This document shows, one piece after another, positions 14,216 to 22,573 of a DNA stretch of 31,460 bases (position 1 is its first letter; every line of letters starts with the position of its first letter). The position numbers were made by a program, and so were the translations under genes. The stretch is taken from the NCBI GenBank assembly GCA_027485535.1, contig JAIXQV010000121.1, positions 1 to 31,460 of the forward strand, in the 5' to 3' direction. Origin of the DNA: Oxalobacteraceae bacterium. GTDB lineage: Bacteria; Pseudomonadota; Gammaproteobacteria; Burkholderiales; Burkholderiaceae_D. The notes beneath the pieces were generated by a model, which was not told where the DNA came from, did no database searches, and was given only the letters and a program-made list of their open reading frames with translations.

Positions 14216-14980
14216 TTACTTGACCTCTCTCCAGAACGACGCATTCAATCGCCAGGTCAGCAGTACCAGCAAGGCCAGTAGTAGCAGTACCCAGAAACCG
14301 ATAGCCTGCCGTTTTGACTTAACCGGCTCAGACATCCAATCCATGAACGCAACCAGATCGCCGATTTGAGAATCGAACTCGTACTGGCTCAACTTGCCCG
14401 GGGTAACTTGTTGGAAACCGGCGAACCGGTGAACAGTTTTACCCGCTTCATGCGGGTCTTTTTCTTCAACGAACTTCGCCTTTCGCACGCCTTGTAGCTC
14501 CCACAGCACGTGCGGCATGCCGACATTCGGATAAACCAGATTGTTCCACCCTGTCGCGCGGCTATCGTCTTGATAGTAGGTCCGCAAGTAGGTGTAGACG
14601 TAATCAGCACCAGAGCCCTCTGAAGACGACTTGGCGCGAACCAGTACCGAGAGATCCGGTGGCACGGCGCCGAACCAGGCCTTGGCGTCTTTCTCGTTCA
14701 TCGCGGTCTTCATCAAGTCGCCGACTTTATCGCTGGTGAACAGCAGATTCTCGCGGATTTGCTGTTCCGACAGGCCGATATCGCGCAAACGGTTGTAACG
14801 AACCAGCGATGCTGCATGGCAGTTCAGACAGTAGTTCACGAACAGGCGCGCACCGTTCTGCAAAGCAGGCAGTTGACGCGAGCGATCTGGCGCGTGATCA
14901 AGTGGGAAGCCGCCTTCCGAAGCTTGCGATAGCAAAGGAAGCAACGCCAGCACGATGAGCAATTTCTTCATGAGTTTCAT
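14216..14980 (-). CDS. petC: Cytochrome c1 of the bc1 complex
   Basis: This is the heme-c subunit of ubiquinol-cytochrome c reductase, which takes electrons from the Rieske cluster on the periplasmic side. The 254 residues have a signal peptide (cleavage near residue 20, SQA/SEGG), the covalent heme site CLNCH at 51-55, and NVGMPHVLWE, which supplies the Met axial ligand. A C-terminal membrane anchor at about 228-246 is followed by a short basic tail. The ATG 14980 follows AAAGGA at 6 nt; an in-frame ATG three codons later is less well placed. The gene starts 17 nt after the petB stop and is the last of petABC. Confidence 0.96.
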   Translation of the reverse strand: MKLMKKLLIVLALLPLLSQASEGGFPLDHAPDRSRQLPALQNGARLFVNYCLNCHAASLVRYNRLRDIGLSEQQIRENLLFTSDKVGDLMKTAMNEKDAKAWFGAVPPDLSVLVRAKSSSEGSGADYVYTYLRTYYQDDSRATGWNNLVYPNVGMPHVLWELQGVRKAKFVEEKDPHEAGKTVHRFAGFQQVTPGKLSQYEFDSQIGDLVAFMDWMSEPVKSKRQAIGFWVLLLLALLVLLTWRLNASFWREVK

Positions 14981-14997
14981 TGTTTTTCCTTTACGGC

Positions 14998-16401
14998 TCA
15001 GTGCGGCTTGAAGTTCACGCGGGTAGGCACTGGTTTAAATTCGCCCATCTTGCTCCACCACGGCATCAGCATGAAGAAACCAAAGTAGATCACTGTACAG
15101 ATCTGGGCCATCAGCGTGCGGCCAGCGGTTGGCGCTTGGACACCTAGGTAGCCCAGGATCAGGAATGAAATCCCGAACACGATGTAGACCCACTTGTGCC
15201 AGTCAGGACGGTACCGAATCGACTTGGCAGGCGAGTGATCAATCCAGGGCATCAGCGCGATGATCAGCACCGATACCCCCATCAGCACGACACCCCAGAA
15301 TTTAGCGTCGAACACCAGCATCAAAATCGCAGTCACCACGGCGATGCCCATAGCCGCTTGTTTCTGGCGCGACGGCAGTTGGGTTTTCAACGCGATCAAG
15401 GCGCCATACGCCAGCACACCGAGAATCAATGCGTACATGAACTGAGACGTCGTGGCACGCAATATCGAGTAAAACGGTGTGAAGTACCAGACCGGCGCGA
15501 TATGCGCAGGGGTTTTCAGCGGATCTGCTGGAATGAAGTTGTTGTACTCAAGGAAGTAGCCGCCAAACTCCGGTGCATAAAATACGACCGCACTGAAAAT
15601 GAAGAGGAAGCAGGAAACTCCAAAAATATCTTTGGTGGTGTAGTAAGGGTGCGAAGGGATGGTGTCGACACCATGACCATCAGGACCAAGGGTTTCCTTC
15701 ACCTCGACACCGTCAGGATTATTTGAGCCAACTTCGTGCAATGCGATCAAATGGGCCACAACCAAGCCCAGCAGCACCAAGGGGATCGCGATGACATGAA
15801 ATGCGAAGAAGCGGTTCAGCGTTGCGTCTGACACGACATAATCGCCACGAATCCACAGCGACAAATCAGGACCGATGAAGGGGATGGCGCCGAACAGGTT
15901 GACGATCACCTGAGCACCCCAATACGACATCTGGCCCCATGGCAGCAGATAGCCGAAGAAGGCCTCTGCCATCAGGCACAGGAAAATACCCACGCCAAAC
16001 AGCCAGATCAGTTCACGTGGCTTGCGGTACGAGCCGTATAGCAGGGCACGTGTCATATGCAGATACACCACGATGAAGAATGCAGATGCGCCGGTGGAAT
16101 GCATATAGCGCACCAACCAGCCCCAAGGCACCTCGCGCATGATGTACTCAACCGATGCGAAGGCGAGGTTGGCATCCGGCTTGTAGTTCATGACTAGGAA
16201 AATCCCGGTCACGATTTGGATCACCAGCACCAGTGCAGCGAGCGAACCAAACAAGTAGAAAACGTTGAAGTTCTTCGGGGCATAGTACTTACCCCATTGG
16301 TCGTTCCACAGCTTAGTGAGCGGGAAGCGATCATCGACCCAGGACAGCGCCTTTTGCGCGACCGGCGCATCAGCCGGCAGTTTGGTTTCATGGAACGCCA
16401 T
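14998..16401 (-). CDS. petB: Cytochrome b of the bc1 complex
   Basis: This is the membrane core of the bc1 complex, with the quinol oxidation (Qo) and quinone reduction (Qi) sites. The 467 residues include the four heme-b ligand histidines, at about 101, 115, 202 and 217, in pairs 14-15 residues apart. PWGQMSYWGAQV is at 154-165. The Qo-site tetrapeptide is PVWY at 303-306, where mitochondria and alphaproteobacteria have PEWY. The C-terminus has additional hydrophobic segments, typical of the longer betaproteobacterial form. The start lies 2 nt after the petA stop, so the two are translationally close. Confidence 0.97.
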   Translation of the reverse strand: MAFHETKLPADAPVAQKALSWVDDRFPLTKLWNDQWGKYYAPKNFNVFYLFGSLAALVLVIQIVTGIFLVMNYKPDANLAFASVEYIMREVPWGWLVRYMHSTGASAFFIVVYLHMTRALLYGSYRKPRELIWLFGVGIFLCLMAEAFFGYLLPWGQMSYWGAQVIVNLFGAIPFIGPDLSLWIRGDYVVSDATLNRFFAFHVIAIPLVLLGLVVAHLIALHEVGSNNPDGVEVKETLGPDGHGVDTIPSHPYYTTKDIFGVSCFLFIFSAVVFYAPEFGGYFLEYNNFIPADPLKTPAHIAPVWYFTPFYSILRATTSQFMYALILGVLAYGALIALKTQLPSRQKQAAMGIAVVTAILMLVFDAKFWGVVLMGVSVLIIALMPWIDHSPAKSIRYRPDWHKWVYIVFGISFLILGYLGVQAPTAGRTLMAQICTVIYFGFFMLMPWWSKMGEFKPVPTRVNFKPH

Positions 16402-16403
16402 TT

Positions 16404-17012
16404 TTAGGCCTCGCCTTTCTCGTCTTTACCGATCACGATGCGGGTATCACTGGCGAACATGTGCCGTGGGACCTGCAAGTTGTCAGGGGCAGGTTTATTC
16501 TTGAACACTCGACCGGCAAGATCAAACGTCGAACCATGGCAAGGGCACAGGAACCCGCCTTGCCAATCGCTGGATAGCGATGGCTGCGCCCCGGCCTCGA
16601 GTTTCGGCGATGGCGAGCAGCCAAGGTGACTGCAGATGCCGACAGTCACCAGATACTCGGGCTTGATCGAGCGATGCTCGTTGCGCGCATACTCGGGCGT
16701 TAAATCGTCGGCATTGCGCTCTGATTTCGGATCGGCGAGATCGCCGCCGGTTTTTTTCAAAGAGGCGACCATTTCCGGTGTACGACGCAAAACCCAAACT
16801 GGTTTGCCTCGCCACTCAACCGTTTTCATCTCGCCCGGCTTCAAATCAGCCACATCAACTTCGACTGGTGCTCCAGCCGCTTTCGCACGCTCAGATGGCT
16901 CAAATGTGGCCACGAAGGCACCAGCACCAGCCACGCCAGCAACGCCTCCCGCCGCAGCGGTCGCAACCAAAAGGCCGCGCCGGCTCGAGTCGACTTGATT
17001 CTCGTCACTCAT
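16404..17012 (-). CDS. petA: Rieske iron-sulfur subunit of the bc1 complex
   Basis: This is the [2Fe-2S] subunit that carries electrons from quinol at the Qo site to cytochrome c1. The 202 residues begin with SSRRGLLVATAAAGG (9-23), a twin-arginine signal that stays as the membrane anchor. The cluster ligands lie in CSHLGC (127-132) and CPCHGS (156-161). ATG 17012 (MSDENQ) is preferred to an ATG five codons earlier because it gives the usual N-terminus. The Tat machinery it needs is encoded about 4 kb away in the same window. It heads petABC; a minus-strand TATAAT lies about 150 nt upstream. Confidence 0.96.
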   Translation of the reverse strand: MSDENQVDSSRRGLLVATAAAGGVAGVAGAGAFVATFEPSERAKAAGAPVEVDVADLKPGEMKTVEWRGKPVWVLRRTPEMVASLKKTGGDLADPKSERNADDLTPEYARNEHRSIKPEYLVTVGICSHLGCSPSPKLEAGAQPSLSSDWQGGFLCPCHGSTFDLAGRVFKNKPAPDNLQVPRHMFASDTRIVIGKDEKGEA

Positions 17013-17352
17013 GACAACCCCAATCAAAGAAATTGCAAATCAAAATGCTTCAAATTCGTCGCCAAATTCAATGCGGACCGTACTCACCGCAGAGAATCCA
17101 TCGCACTAAAAACACAAAACAGCCGATCTGGCGTCCAAGGGAACTTCCAGCAACCTTCCATTATATCGGAGCCGAGAATCAACCGTAAGGAGCGCCGCTG
17201 GCGTGAAACGCGCGCGCATATAATTACCAATCAGACAACGTGTCATCCATTACGCGGTCGACTCAAGCGGCGAGCAAGAAAAGCAATTGCTTGACTTATC
17301 GAATTGGCAAATTAAATCGTCTGACGTACACAAGGCGATTGCTCAGAATCGC
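17013..17352. other. 340-bp gap upstream of petA
   Basis: No gene is seen here. The minus strand carries TATAAT (17165 to 17160) with a poor -35, a candidate petA promoter giving a leader of about 140 nt. A perfect 12-bp palindrome, AAGCAATTGCTT, lies at 17281-17292. GCGATT/AATCGC (17335-17352) forms a 6-bp hairpin right after the stop of the upstream response regulator, without a T-run. Confidence 0.5.
17160..17165 (-). promoter_or_regulatory. Candidate -10 element of petABC
   Basis: On the minus strand a perfect TATAAT is followed about 150 nt later by the petA ATG. The hexamer 17 bp upstream is TTACGG, a weak -35. The petABC operon needs a promoter in this gap, and this is the best -10 match seen. 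Confidence 0.4.
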
Positions 17353-18045
17353 TCAGGTACGTCGCGACTGAAATGGGATTAAACCGAGCCGCTGCGCTTC
17401 AATAATCGCTTCAGTGCGCGAGTGAACGCCCAACTTGGCGTAGATGTTTTTGATATGGGTTTGTACCGTGCCGATTGACAAACCGAGCGCTTCAGCCACC
17501 TTCGCATAACTGCCTCCACGCGAAATGGAATCCAGAATTGAGAACTCTCGCCGAGTCAACAAAGCGGATTCCGCCTCACTGGCGCCAATATTGTCACCGA
17601 CATCGCCGCGCATACGGGTCAACACCTTACGCGCGATTATCGGGCTAATCGGTGAGCCACCTGCGCGCAGATCCACGATCGCATCAAGGATGTTCAATTG
17701 CACAGAATCTTTCAGCACATATCCGGCTGCTCCTGCCTTGATGCAGGCAAGTATTTGGTCTTCTTCGCTCGACATTGTAATGACCAGAATATCGGCGCGC
17801 GGCCGCAGCTGACGACAATCCTGAATCACGCTAACACCTGATCCATCGGGTAAACCGAGGTCGGTCAGCAGTAAATCAATCGGAGACTGCGCCAGATGCT
17901 CTCTTGCCTCACGCACGGTACCAACGGCGGAGCAAAGCATGAGGGAAGGCTCGCGCTCAATGGCGCGGCAGAGCAGGCGTCTTGTCACGGGATCATCCTC
18001 GACGACCAACACCCTGCACGGCTTTGGCAAGCCAAACGCTGACAT
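17353..18045 (-). CDS. NarL/LuxR-family response regulator (orphan)
   Basis: A 230-residue two-component regulator. The receiver (about 10-125) has the acidic pair Asp17-Asp18, the phospho-acceptor Asp62 in LLLTDLGLPDG, Thr90 and the conserved Lys112 in YVLKDS, so it looks fully competent. The DNA-binding part (about 160-225) is a LuxR/GerE helix-turn-helix: LTRREFSILDSISRGGSYAK, then LSIGTVQTHIKNIYAKLGV. No histidine kinase is encoded in the window. It reads toward petABC but is separated from it by 340 bp. ATG 18045 is chosen; the frame also opens at a TTG at 18063, six codons earlier. Neither start has a strong ribosome binding site. Targets are unknown. Confidence 0.93.
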   Translation of the reverse strand: MSAFGLPKPCRVLVVEDDPVTRRLLCRAIEREPSLMLCSAVGTVREAREHLAQSPIDLLLTDLGLPDGSGVSVIQDCRQLRPRADILVITMSSEEDQILACIKAGAAGYVLKDSVQLNILDAIVDLRAGGSPISPIIARKVLTRMRGDVGDNIGASEAESALLTRREFSILDSISRGGSYAKVAEALGLSIGTVQTHIKNIYAKLGVHSRTEAIIEAQRLGLIPFQSRRT

Positions 18046-18129
18046 TTTGAATGCTTGAAACAATTAAACAAACGCTTCGTCGGTGGAGATTGCAAGCGCC
18101 GAGTTCCGAACACTCGAACTAACAAATTT

Positions 18130-18894
18130 TCACACTGGGTTCGTAATATCAATAAACTGATGATCAATGCCAAAGTGACTCGACAAATATGCACCGAGCG
18201 CCTGTACGCCAAAACGCTCGGTGGCATGGTGACCGCACGCGAGGTAAGCAACACCTGACTCCCGCGCGAGATGCACCGTTTGCTCTGAAATCTCGCCGCT
18301 CAGATAGACGCTTGCACCTGCATCAATCGCCTGCTCGAATGCATTTTGTGCGGCGCCTGTACACCAGGCTACACGAGCAATACGCTGCGCAGGATCACCA
18401 ATCAGTTGCGGCTGCCGGCCCAATACACGCCGTACCAAATCCAATAATTCAGCAACAGTTTGGGCGTCGCTGTCGCCATACCAACCGAGATCTTGCTCGC
18501 CGAAACGACCCAAAGCCTTCAAGCCCAGACGCGTCCCCAGTTGCGCGTTATTACCGAGCACAGGGTGAGCATCTAGCGGCAGATGGTAAGCGTAGAGATT
18601 CAATTCATGATCCAGCAATCGCTTGAGCCTGAGACGTCGATGGCCAACCACCCGCGGGTCCTCGCCACGCCAAAAATAACCGTGGTGCACCAGTACCGCA
18701 TCCGCCTTGACCTCAATCGCTGCGTCCAGCAAGGCAAGGCTCGCGGTAACGCCTGTCACCAGACGGCGGATGTGTGGCTTACCCTCGACTTGCAATCCAT
18801 TTGGGCAGTAATCGCGAAACCGGTTAATATCCAGCGTCTCAGCGAGATGCTTCGTTAAGGTTTCACGCTCCAAGCCTTTCTCGCTCGTATCCAT
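18130..18894 (-). CDS. Nif3-like dinuclear metal centre protein
   Basis: This protein is a member of the Nif3/YbgI family, ring-shaped hexamers with a two-metal site. Their biological role is still debated (GTP cyclohydrolase I type 2-like, DNA or envelope repair ideas). The 254 residues have the N-terminal NGLQVEG, the metal-binding VLVHHGYFW (67-75, His70-His71), the YAYHLPLDAHP segment and the C-terminal CGHHATERFG, which completes the site. ATG 18894 is preferred because AGGAAAG lies just upstream. An ATG at 18912 and an open frame to 18972 would overlap the divergent protease gene. Its start is only 16 bp from that of the protease. Confidence 0.93.
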   Translation of the reverse strand: MDTSEKGLERETLTKHLAETLDINRFRDYCPNGLQVEGKPHIRRLVTGVTASLALLDAAIEVKADAVLVHHGYFWRGEDPRVVGHRRLRLKRLLDHELNLYAYHLPLDAHPVLGNNAQLGTRLGLKALGRFGEQDLGWYGDSDAQTVAELLDLVRRVLGRQPQLIGDPAQRIARVAWCTGAAQNAFEQAIDAGASVYLSGEISEQTVHLARESGVAYLACGHHATERFGVQALGAYLSSHFGIDHQFIDITNPV

Positions 18895-18910
18895 TCTTTC
18901 CTGATCTGTC

Positions 18911-20086
18911 ATGCGTCGTCTGTGGTTGTTGTTCGCGCAAACTGTCACCGTCGCGCTTGCGCTATGGTTCATTGTAGCGATCTTGAAACCCGAGTGGCTT
19001 GGCCGCGCGCCAGGTGGTGGGCGACTGATCTCGACGACCGTTGCGGTGCGCGAAGCGGACGGCTCAAGTACGACACTGCAGAATACCTACCGCGCTGCCT
19101 CGCAACGTGCGATGCCGACCGTCGTCAATATCTACACCACCAAGGCTGGAAGACAATCCCCGCACCCGTTCGACAACGATCCGTTCTTTCGTCGCTTCTT
19201 CGGCGACAACCTCGGCGCTCCCGATGAGCGACAGTTTAGCCTCGGCTCTGGCGTCATCATCAGCCCGGATGGCTACATCCTCACCAACAACCACGTGATC
19301 GAATCAGCGGAAGAGATCGAAATCGCGCTGGCGGATGGTCGAAAAGTCAAAGGCAAATTAGTCGGAACCGACCCGGAGACTGATCTGGCCGTCGTCAAGA
19401 TCGACTTGAATAATCTGCCCGCCATCACCCTCGCAAAACTCGACAACACCAAAGTCGGTGATGTGGTGCTGGCGATTGGTAATCCGTTCGGGGTTGGCCA
19501 AACCGTAACCATGGGCATTGTGTCTGCGCTCGGCCGCAATCATCTTGGCATCAACACGTTCGAAAACTTCATTCAGACAGATGCCGCAATCAACCCAGGT
19601 AACTCCGGCGGCGCACTGATCGACACGGACGGTCATCTGCTGGGCATTAATACGGCGATCTACTCGCGTAGCGGCGGTTCACTGGGGATTGGATTTGCGA
19701 TTCCAGTCACGACGGTGAAAAACGTGATGGAAGCGATCATCAAGAACGGTCAGGTCGTACGTGGCTGGATCGGGGTCGAGCCACAAGATATTACGCCCGA
19801 GTTAGCCGAGAGCTTTGGGCTACAGAAAGCCTCAGGCACCATTATCGCGGGCGTACTCAGAGGCGGTCCAGCCGACAAGGCGGGTATCAAGCCGGGCGAC
19901 ATCTTGTTATCGGTGGGTGAAAAGCCGGTCTCTGACACGGTATCGATGCTGAATCTGGTCGCACAACTGACACCAGGTGAGAATGTTGCGCTGACGGTGC
20001 TACGCAAATCGAAGAAAACCGAACTCAATGTCGTGGTCGGCAAACGACCGAAAATGAAACAACCACCACCGCAAGACGGCGAGTAA
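18911..20086 (+). CDS. DegS/HtrA-type serine protease with one PDZ domain
   Basis: A 391-residue periplasmic trypsin-like protease held by one N-terminal membrane helix (about 8-25). The catalytic triad is visible: His128 in TNNHVI, Asp158 in TDLAVVKID, Ser232 in INPGNSGGAL. A single PDZ domain follows (about 285-370, with GPADKAGIKPGDIL). One PDZ and a membrane anchor match DegS/AlgW, which start sigma-E release by cutting an anti-sigma factor; DegP and DegQ have two PDZ domains. No rpoE or rseA is nearby, so the substrate is unknown. It is the only plus-strand gene in this part and is convergent with tatC (38 bp, no clear terminator). Confidence 0.94.
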   Translation: MRRLWLLFAQTVTVALALWFIVAILKPEWLGRAPGGGRLISTTVAVREADGSSTTLQNTYRAASQRAMPTVVNIYTTKAGRQSPHPFDNDPFFRRFFGDNLGAPDERQFSLGSGVIISPDGYILTNNHVIESAEEIEIALADGRKVKGKLVGTDPETDLAVVKIDLNNLPAITLAKLDNTKVGDVVLAIGNPFGVGQTVTMGIVSALGRNHLGINTFENFIQTDAAINPGNSGGALIDTDGHLLGINTAIYSRSGGSLGIGFAIPVTTVKNVMEAIIKNGQVVRGWIGVEPQDITPELAESFGLQKASGTIIAGVLRGGPADKAGIKPGDILLSVGEKPVSDTVSMLNLVAQLTPGENVALTVLRKSKKTELNVVVGKRPKMKQPPPQDGE

Positions 20087-20124
20087 GCTACCGAACCACC
20101 ATCACACCTGGCATGAACGTGGGA

Positions 20125-20898
20125 TCAAGAAGATTCGGTTGATTCTTCGGGTGCCTGTGTTGCTTTGGCAAACAGGGGTGCGAGCAAAATCCCGACCTCG
20201 TACAGAAGGCACAGCGGAATCGCGAGGAAGAGCTGGCTCATGATATCGGGCGGTGTCACGATGGCGGCAATCACGAATGCGCCGACAATCACATACGACC
20301 TGATCGCCTTGAGCTTTTCGACGGAGACGATACCCATCCGCACCAGGACAATCACGACCACCGGTACCTCGAAGGTCAGACCGAAGGCAAGACACATCAT
20401 GAGAACGAAATCAAGATAGTTCTCAATGTCTGGCGCAACCGAAATGGATTTCGGCGCGAAGTCACTAATAAACTTGAACACCGTGCCAAACACGAAGTAG
20501 TAGCAGAATGCCACGCCGAGGATAAACAAGGCCGTCGACGAAATAATCAGTGGCGCTACCAAGCGTTTCTCATGCATGTACAAACCAGGAGCGACGAAAG
20601 CCCATGCCTGATACAGCACCCAAGGTAAGGAGATCATCAAGGCCGCTACCATGGTGATCTTCATGGGCACCATGAATGGCGTGATGACGCCGGTGGCAAT
20701 CATTTTCGAACCTTCAGGCAACGCGTGCAGCATGGGCTGCGCCATGAAGTCGTAGAGCACCGATGCGCCAGGCCAAACCGTGAACAAGACAATGAAAATC
20801 ACCAGCACCACTGCAGAGGCGCGCACCAACCGGGTACGCAGCTCGACTAGGTGCGAGATGAAAGTTTCCTGAATACCTGAAGGCTTGTCGTCGGACAT
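20125..20898 (-). CDS. tatC: Sec-independent translocase subunit TatC
   Basis: TatC is the multi-spanning receptor of the twin-arginine pathway, which exports folded proteins. The 257 residues have six hydrophobic helices, the cytoplasmic N-terminal FISHLVELRTRLVRA (13-27) and the conserved GLTFEVPVVV stretch in the fourth helix. ATG 20898 follows the tatB stop by 4 nt. It is the last gene of the long minus-strand series. In this window at least PetA needs this pathway. Confidence 0.97.
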   Translation of the reverse strand: MSDDKPSGIQETFISHLVELRTRLVRASAVVLVIFIVLFTVWPGASVLYDFMAQPMLHALPEGSKMIATGVITPFMVPMKITMVAALMISLPWVLYQAWAFVAPGLYMHEKRLVAPLIISSTALFILGVAFCYYFVFGTVFKFISDFAPKSISVAPDIENYLDFVLMMCLAFGLTFEVPVVVIVLVRMGIVSVEKLKAIRSYVIVGAFVIAAIVTPPDIMSQLFLAIPLCLLYEVGILLAPLFAKATQAPEESTESS

Positions 20899-20902
20899 GG
20901 GC

Positions 20903-21433
20903 TTAGTGGAAAAACTTCACGCTCTTGCCCGAGGCCGGGCGGTAGCGGGCGACCCGCGCTGCGCCTGACTGAACACGGGTCTTGAGCCCATGCTGTCGTT
21001 TGTACCAAAGCGGCAGCATAGTGGTGTGTGACATGCGCTTGCGACGAAACTCACGGCGCTTGGCATCGAATTCCCATAACGCCGGAACGCTGGGGCTGTA
21101 TTCGTAGCTGTTATCAAAGGATTGTTGTGCGTGATGGAGCGAATCAGATAGCTCCTTACCGGCCTCATCAACCTCTTTGCGAACCTCAGCCGCCTCTGAA
21201 GAAAACGTCGAATTCAGCTTGGTTGCCGCGTCAACGAAATTGGTCTGCATTTTATGCAGTTCTTCCATCTGCATCTCGCGGTTGACCTCGGCCTTGACGT
21301 TATTGATATAGCGCTGGGCACGACCGAACAAGGTACCCGCCATACGAGCGACAGCCGGCAGTTTCTCCGGGCCGATCACAACGAGAGCGACAGCACCGAT
21401 GAGGGCGAGTTTGGAGAGACCGAGGTCGATCAT
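20903..21433 (-). CDS. tatB: Sec-independent translocase subunit TatB
   Basis: TatB is the single-helix partner that forms the receptor complex with TatC. The 176-residue protein starts with MIDLGLSKLALIGAVALVVI (1-20), the invariant GPEKLP hinge (21-26) and a long charged amphipathic helix to about residue 105. The last 60 residues are basic and variable, as usual for TatB. The length and the Glu in the hinge separate it from TatA. The start is 59 nt after the tatA stop; that gap holds a strong GC hairpin. Confidence 0.95.
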   Translation of the reverse strand: MIDLGLSKLALIGAVALVVIGPEKLPAVARMAGTLFGRAQRYINNVKAEVNREMQMEELHKMQTNFVDAATKLNSTFSSEAAEVRKEVDEAGKELSDSLHHAQQSFDNSYEYSPSVPALWEFDAKRREFRRKRMSHTTMLPLWYKRQHGLKTRVQSGAARVARYRPASGKSVKFFH

Positions 21434-21457
21434 GGCGGGCGAGGAACCAGACAGGCG

Positions 21458-21480
21458 CGGCGGGCAGAATCAGCCCGCCG
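21458..21480 (-). other. GC-rich hairpin between tatA and tatB
   Basis: CGGCGGGC (21458-21465) and GCCCGCCG (21473-21480) form a perfect 8-bp stem with a 7-nt loop, 12 nt past the tatA stop and 25 nt before the tatB start. No T-run follows, so it is not a full terminator. It may protect the tatA part of the message or limit reading into tatB, fitting the need for much more TatA than TatB or TatC. Confidence 0.55.
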
Positions 21481-21492
21481 GGATGGGCGGGA

Positions 21493-21711
21493 TCAGCTCT
21501 TGGCTTTTTCCTTGGCTTCGACATCGATGGTGGACTTGTCGGCAACCTGCTGCGCAGGCGCGCTCGGCTCTTCAGAACCCTTCACACCATCTTTGAAGCC
21601 CTTGACCGCTTTGCCCAAATCACCGCCGATGTTGCCCAGCTTCTTGGTGCCGAACACCAACATCACGATGACCAGTACGATGACCCAGTGCCAAATACTG
21701 AATGAACCCAT
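21493..21711 (-). CDS. tatA: Sec-independent translocase subunit TatA
   Basis: TatA is the pore- or patch-forming subunit of the twin-arginine pathway. The 72-residue protein has an N-terminal helix (WHWVIVLVIVMLVFG, 7-21), the FGTKKLGNIGGDLGKAVKGF hinge and amphipathic helix (20-39), and a charged Ser/Glu/Lys-rich tail. The hinge FGTKKL and short length mark it as TatA rather than TatB. It follows the HIT-family gene by 54 nt. Confidence 0.96.
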   Translation of the reverse strand: MGSFSIWHWVIVLVIVMLVFGTKKLGNIGGDLGKAVKGFKDGVKGSEEPSAPAQQVADKSTIDVEAKEKAKS

Positions 21712-21765
21712 TACATTCTCCTAGCGACTTTTTAGCCGTCAACTTCTGTTTACACCGAATTCGTG

Positions 21766-22128
21766 CTACCCATGCCACGGGCGAGGACCACCCATCAGGT
21801 GAAGGTGTAAATGGTACACCTCCTGACCGCCGTCAGGACCGGTGTTAATCAGGGTCTTGAAGCCCCCTGTCGGACCGTCTGCGCCGTTTAGGTACCCACC
21901 GCCATGTTCCCGCGCCAATTTGGGAGCGATGAGCAGCATTTTACCCAACAACGCCTGATGGCGATCATCGCTATCGGCCAGGGTCGCAATATGCTCTCGC
22001 GGGACCATCAGCAAATGCATGGGCGCAGCAGGATTGATATCGTGAAAAACAATTAGGTCATCATCCTCGAACACCTTTTTCGAGGGGATCGCGCCAGCAA
22101 CAATCTTGCAGAAAATGCAGTTATCCAA
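21766..22128 (-). CDS. HIT-family purine nucleoside phosphoramidase (HinT type)
   Basis: A 120-residue histidine-triad protein. The signature HLHLHLM is at 106-112, with the nucleophile His at 108. Cys4 and Cys7, in CIFCKIV, are the usual N-terminal pair, and ending close after the HIT motif (GGPRPWHG) is typical of HinT. Family members hydrolyse adenosine phosphoramidates and acyl-AMP. It lies between hisE and tatA, its common place in betaproteobacteria. A 75-nt gap follows hisE. Confidence 0.95.
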   Translation of the reverse strand: MDNCIFCKIVAGAIPSKKVFEDDDLIVFHDINPAAPMHLLMVPREHIATLADSDDRHQALLGKMLLIAPKLAREHGGGYLNGADGPTGGFKTLINTGPDGGQEVYHLHLHLMGGPRPWHG

Positions 22129-22203
22129 AATATCTCTCCGACTTTACGAAGCAATCGATCGAATGAAGCGTTGCGCGCCGCTGCCCAACGGCGACTAACG
22201 AGC

Positions 22204-22572
22204 TTATCTGCCGGCCTCGTCTTGCTCGCGCTTTTTCAGCTTGCGGTTAGCCTTTTCCTCGATACCGGAAACGCCTTCACGCCGGGCTAACTCGTCGATG
22301 ACCTGCTGCGGCGTCAGGTTGAACTGCGACAGCATGATCAGCGAGTGGAACCAAAGATCGGCGCACTCATACACCAGCTTGCTTGGATCGGCGCCCTGCC
22401 GAACATCCTTGGCCGCCATCACCGCCTCGGTCGCTTCTTCACCGATTTTTTTGAGGATCGCATCATCACCCTTGGCGAATAAGCGCGCGACGTAAGAGCT
22501 CTCGGGATCACCCCCGGCAGCAGGTTTTCTTGTTTCGATAATTTCAGCCAGCCGTTGCAGGGTGTCGTTCAT
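22204..22572 (-). CDS. hisE: Phosphoribosyl-ATP pyrophosphohydrolase HisE
   Basis: HisE performs the second step of histidine synthesis, splitting pyrophosphate from phosphoribosyl-ATP. The 122-residue all-helical protein has the metal-binding KKIGEEATEAVMAAK and YECADLWFHSLIML segments of the MazG-like fold. It is a separate protein here, not fused to HisI as in enteric bacteria. ATG 22572 is one base after the TGA of hisI. A longer frame from 22593 would add seven residues and overlap hisI. Confidence 0.96.
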   Translation of the reverse strand: MNDTLQRLAEIIETRKPAAGGDPESSYVARLFAKGDDAILKKIGEEATEAVMAAKDVRQGADPSKLVYECADLWFHSLIMLSQFNLTPQQVIDELARREGVSGIEEKANRKLKKREQDEAGR

Positions 22573-22573
22573 T

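Noticed and set aside
17281..17292. AAGCAATTGCTT palindrome as a regulator operator
   Set aside because: Perfect over 12 bp but single, and short palindromes are expected by chance; kept only as a note in the petA gap.
17335..17352. Hairpin after the orphan regulator as an intrinsic terminator
   Set aside because: Only 6 bp of stem and no T-run on the minus strand.
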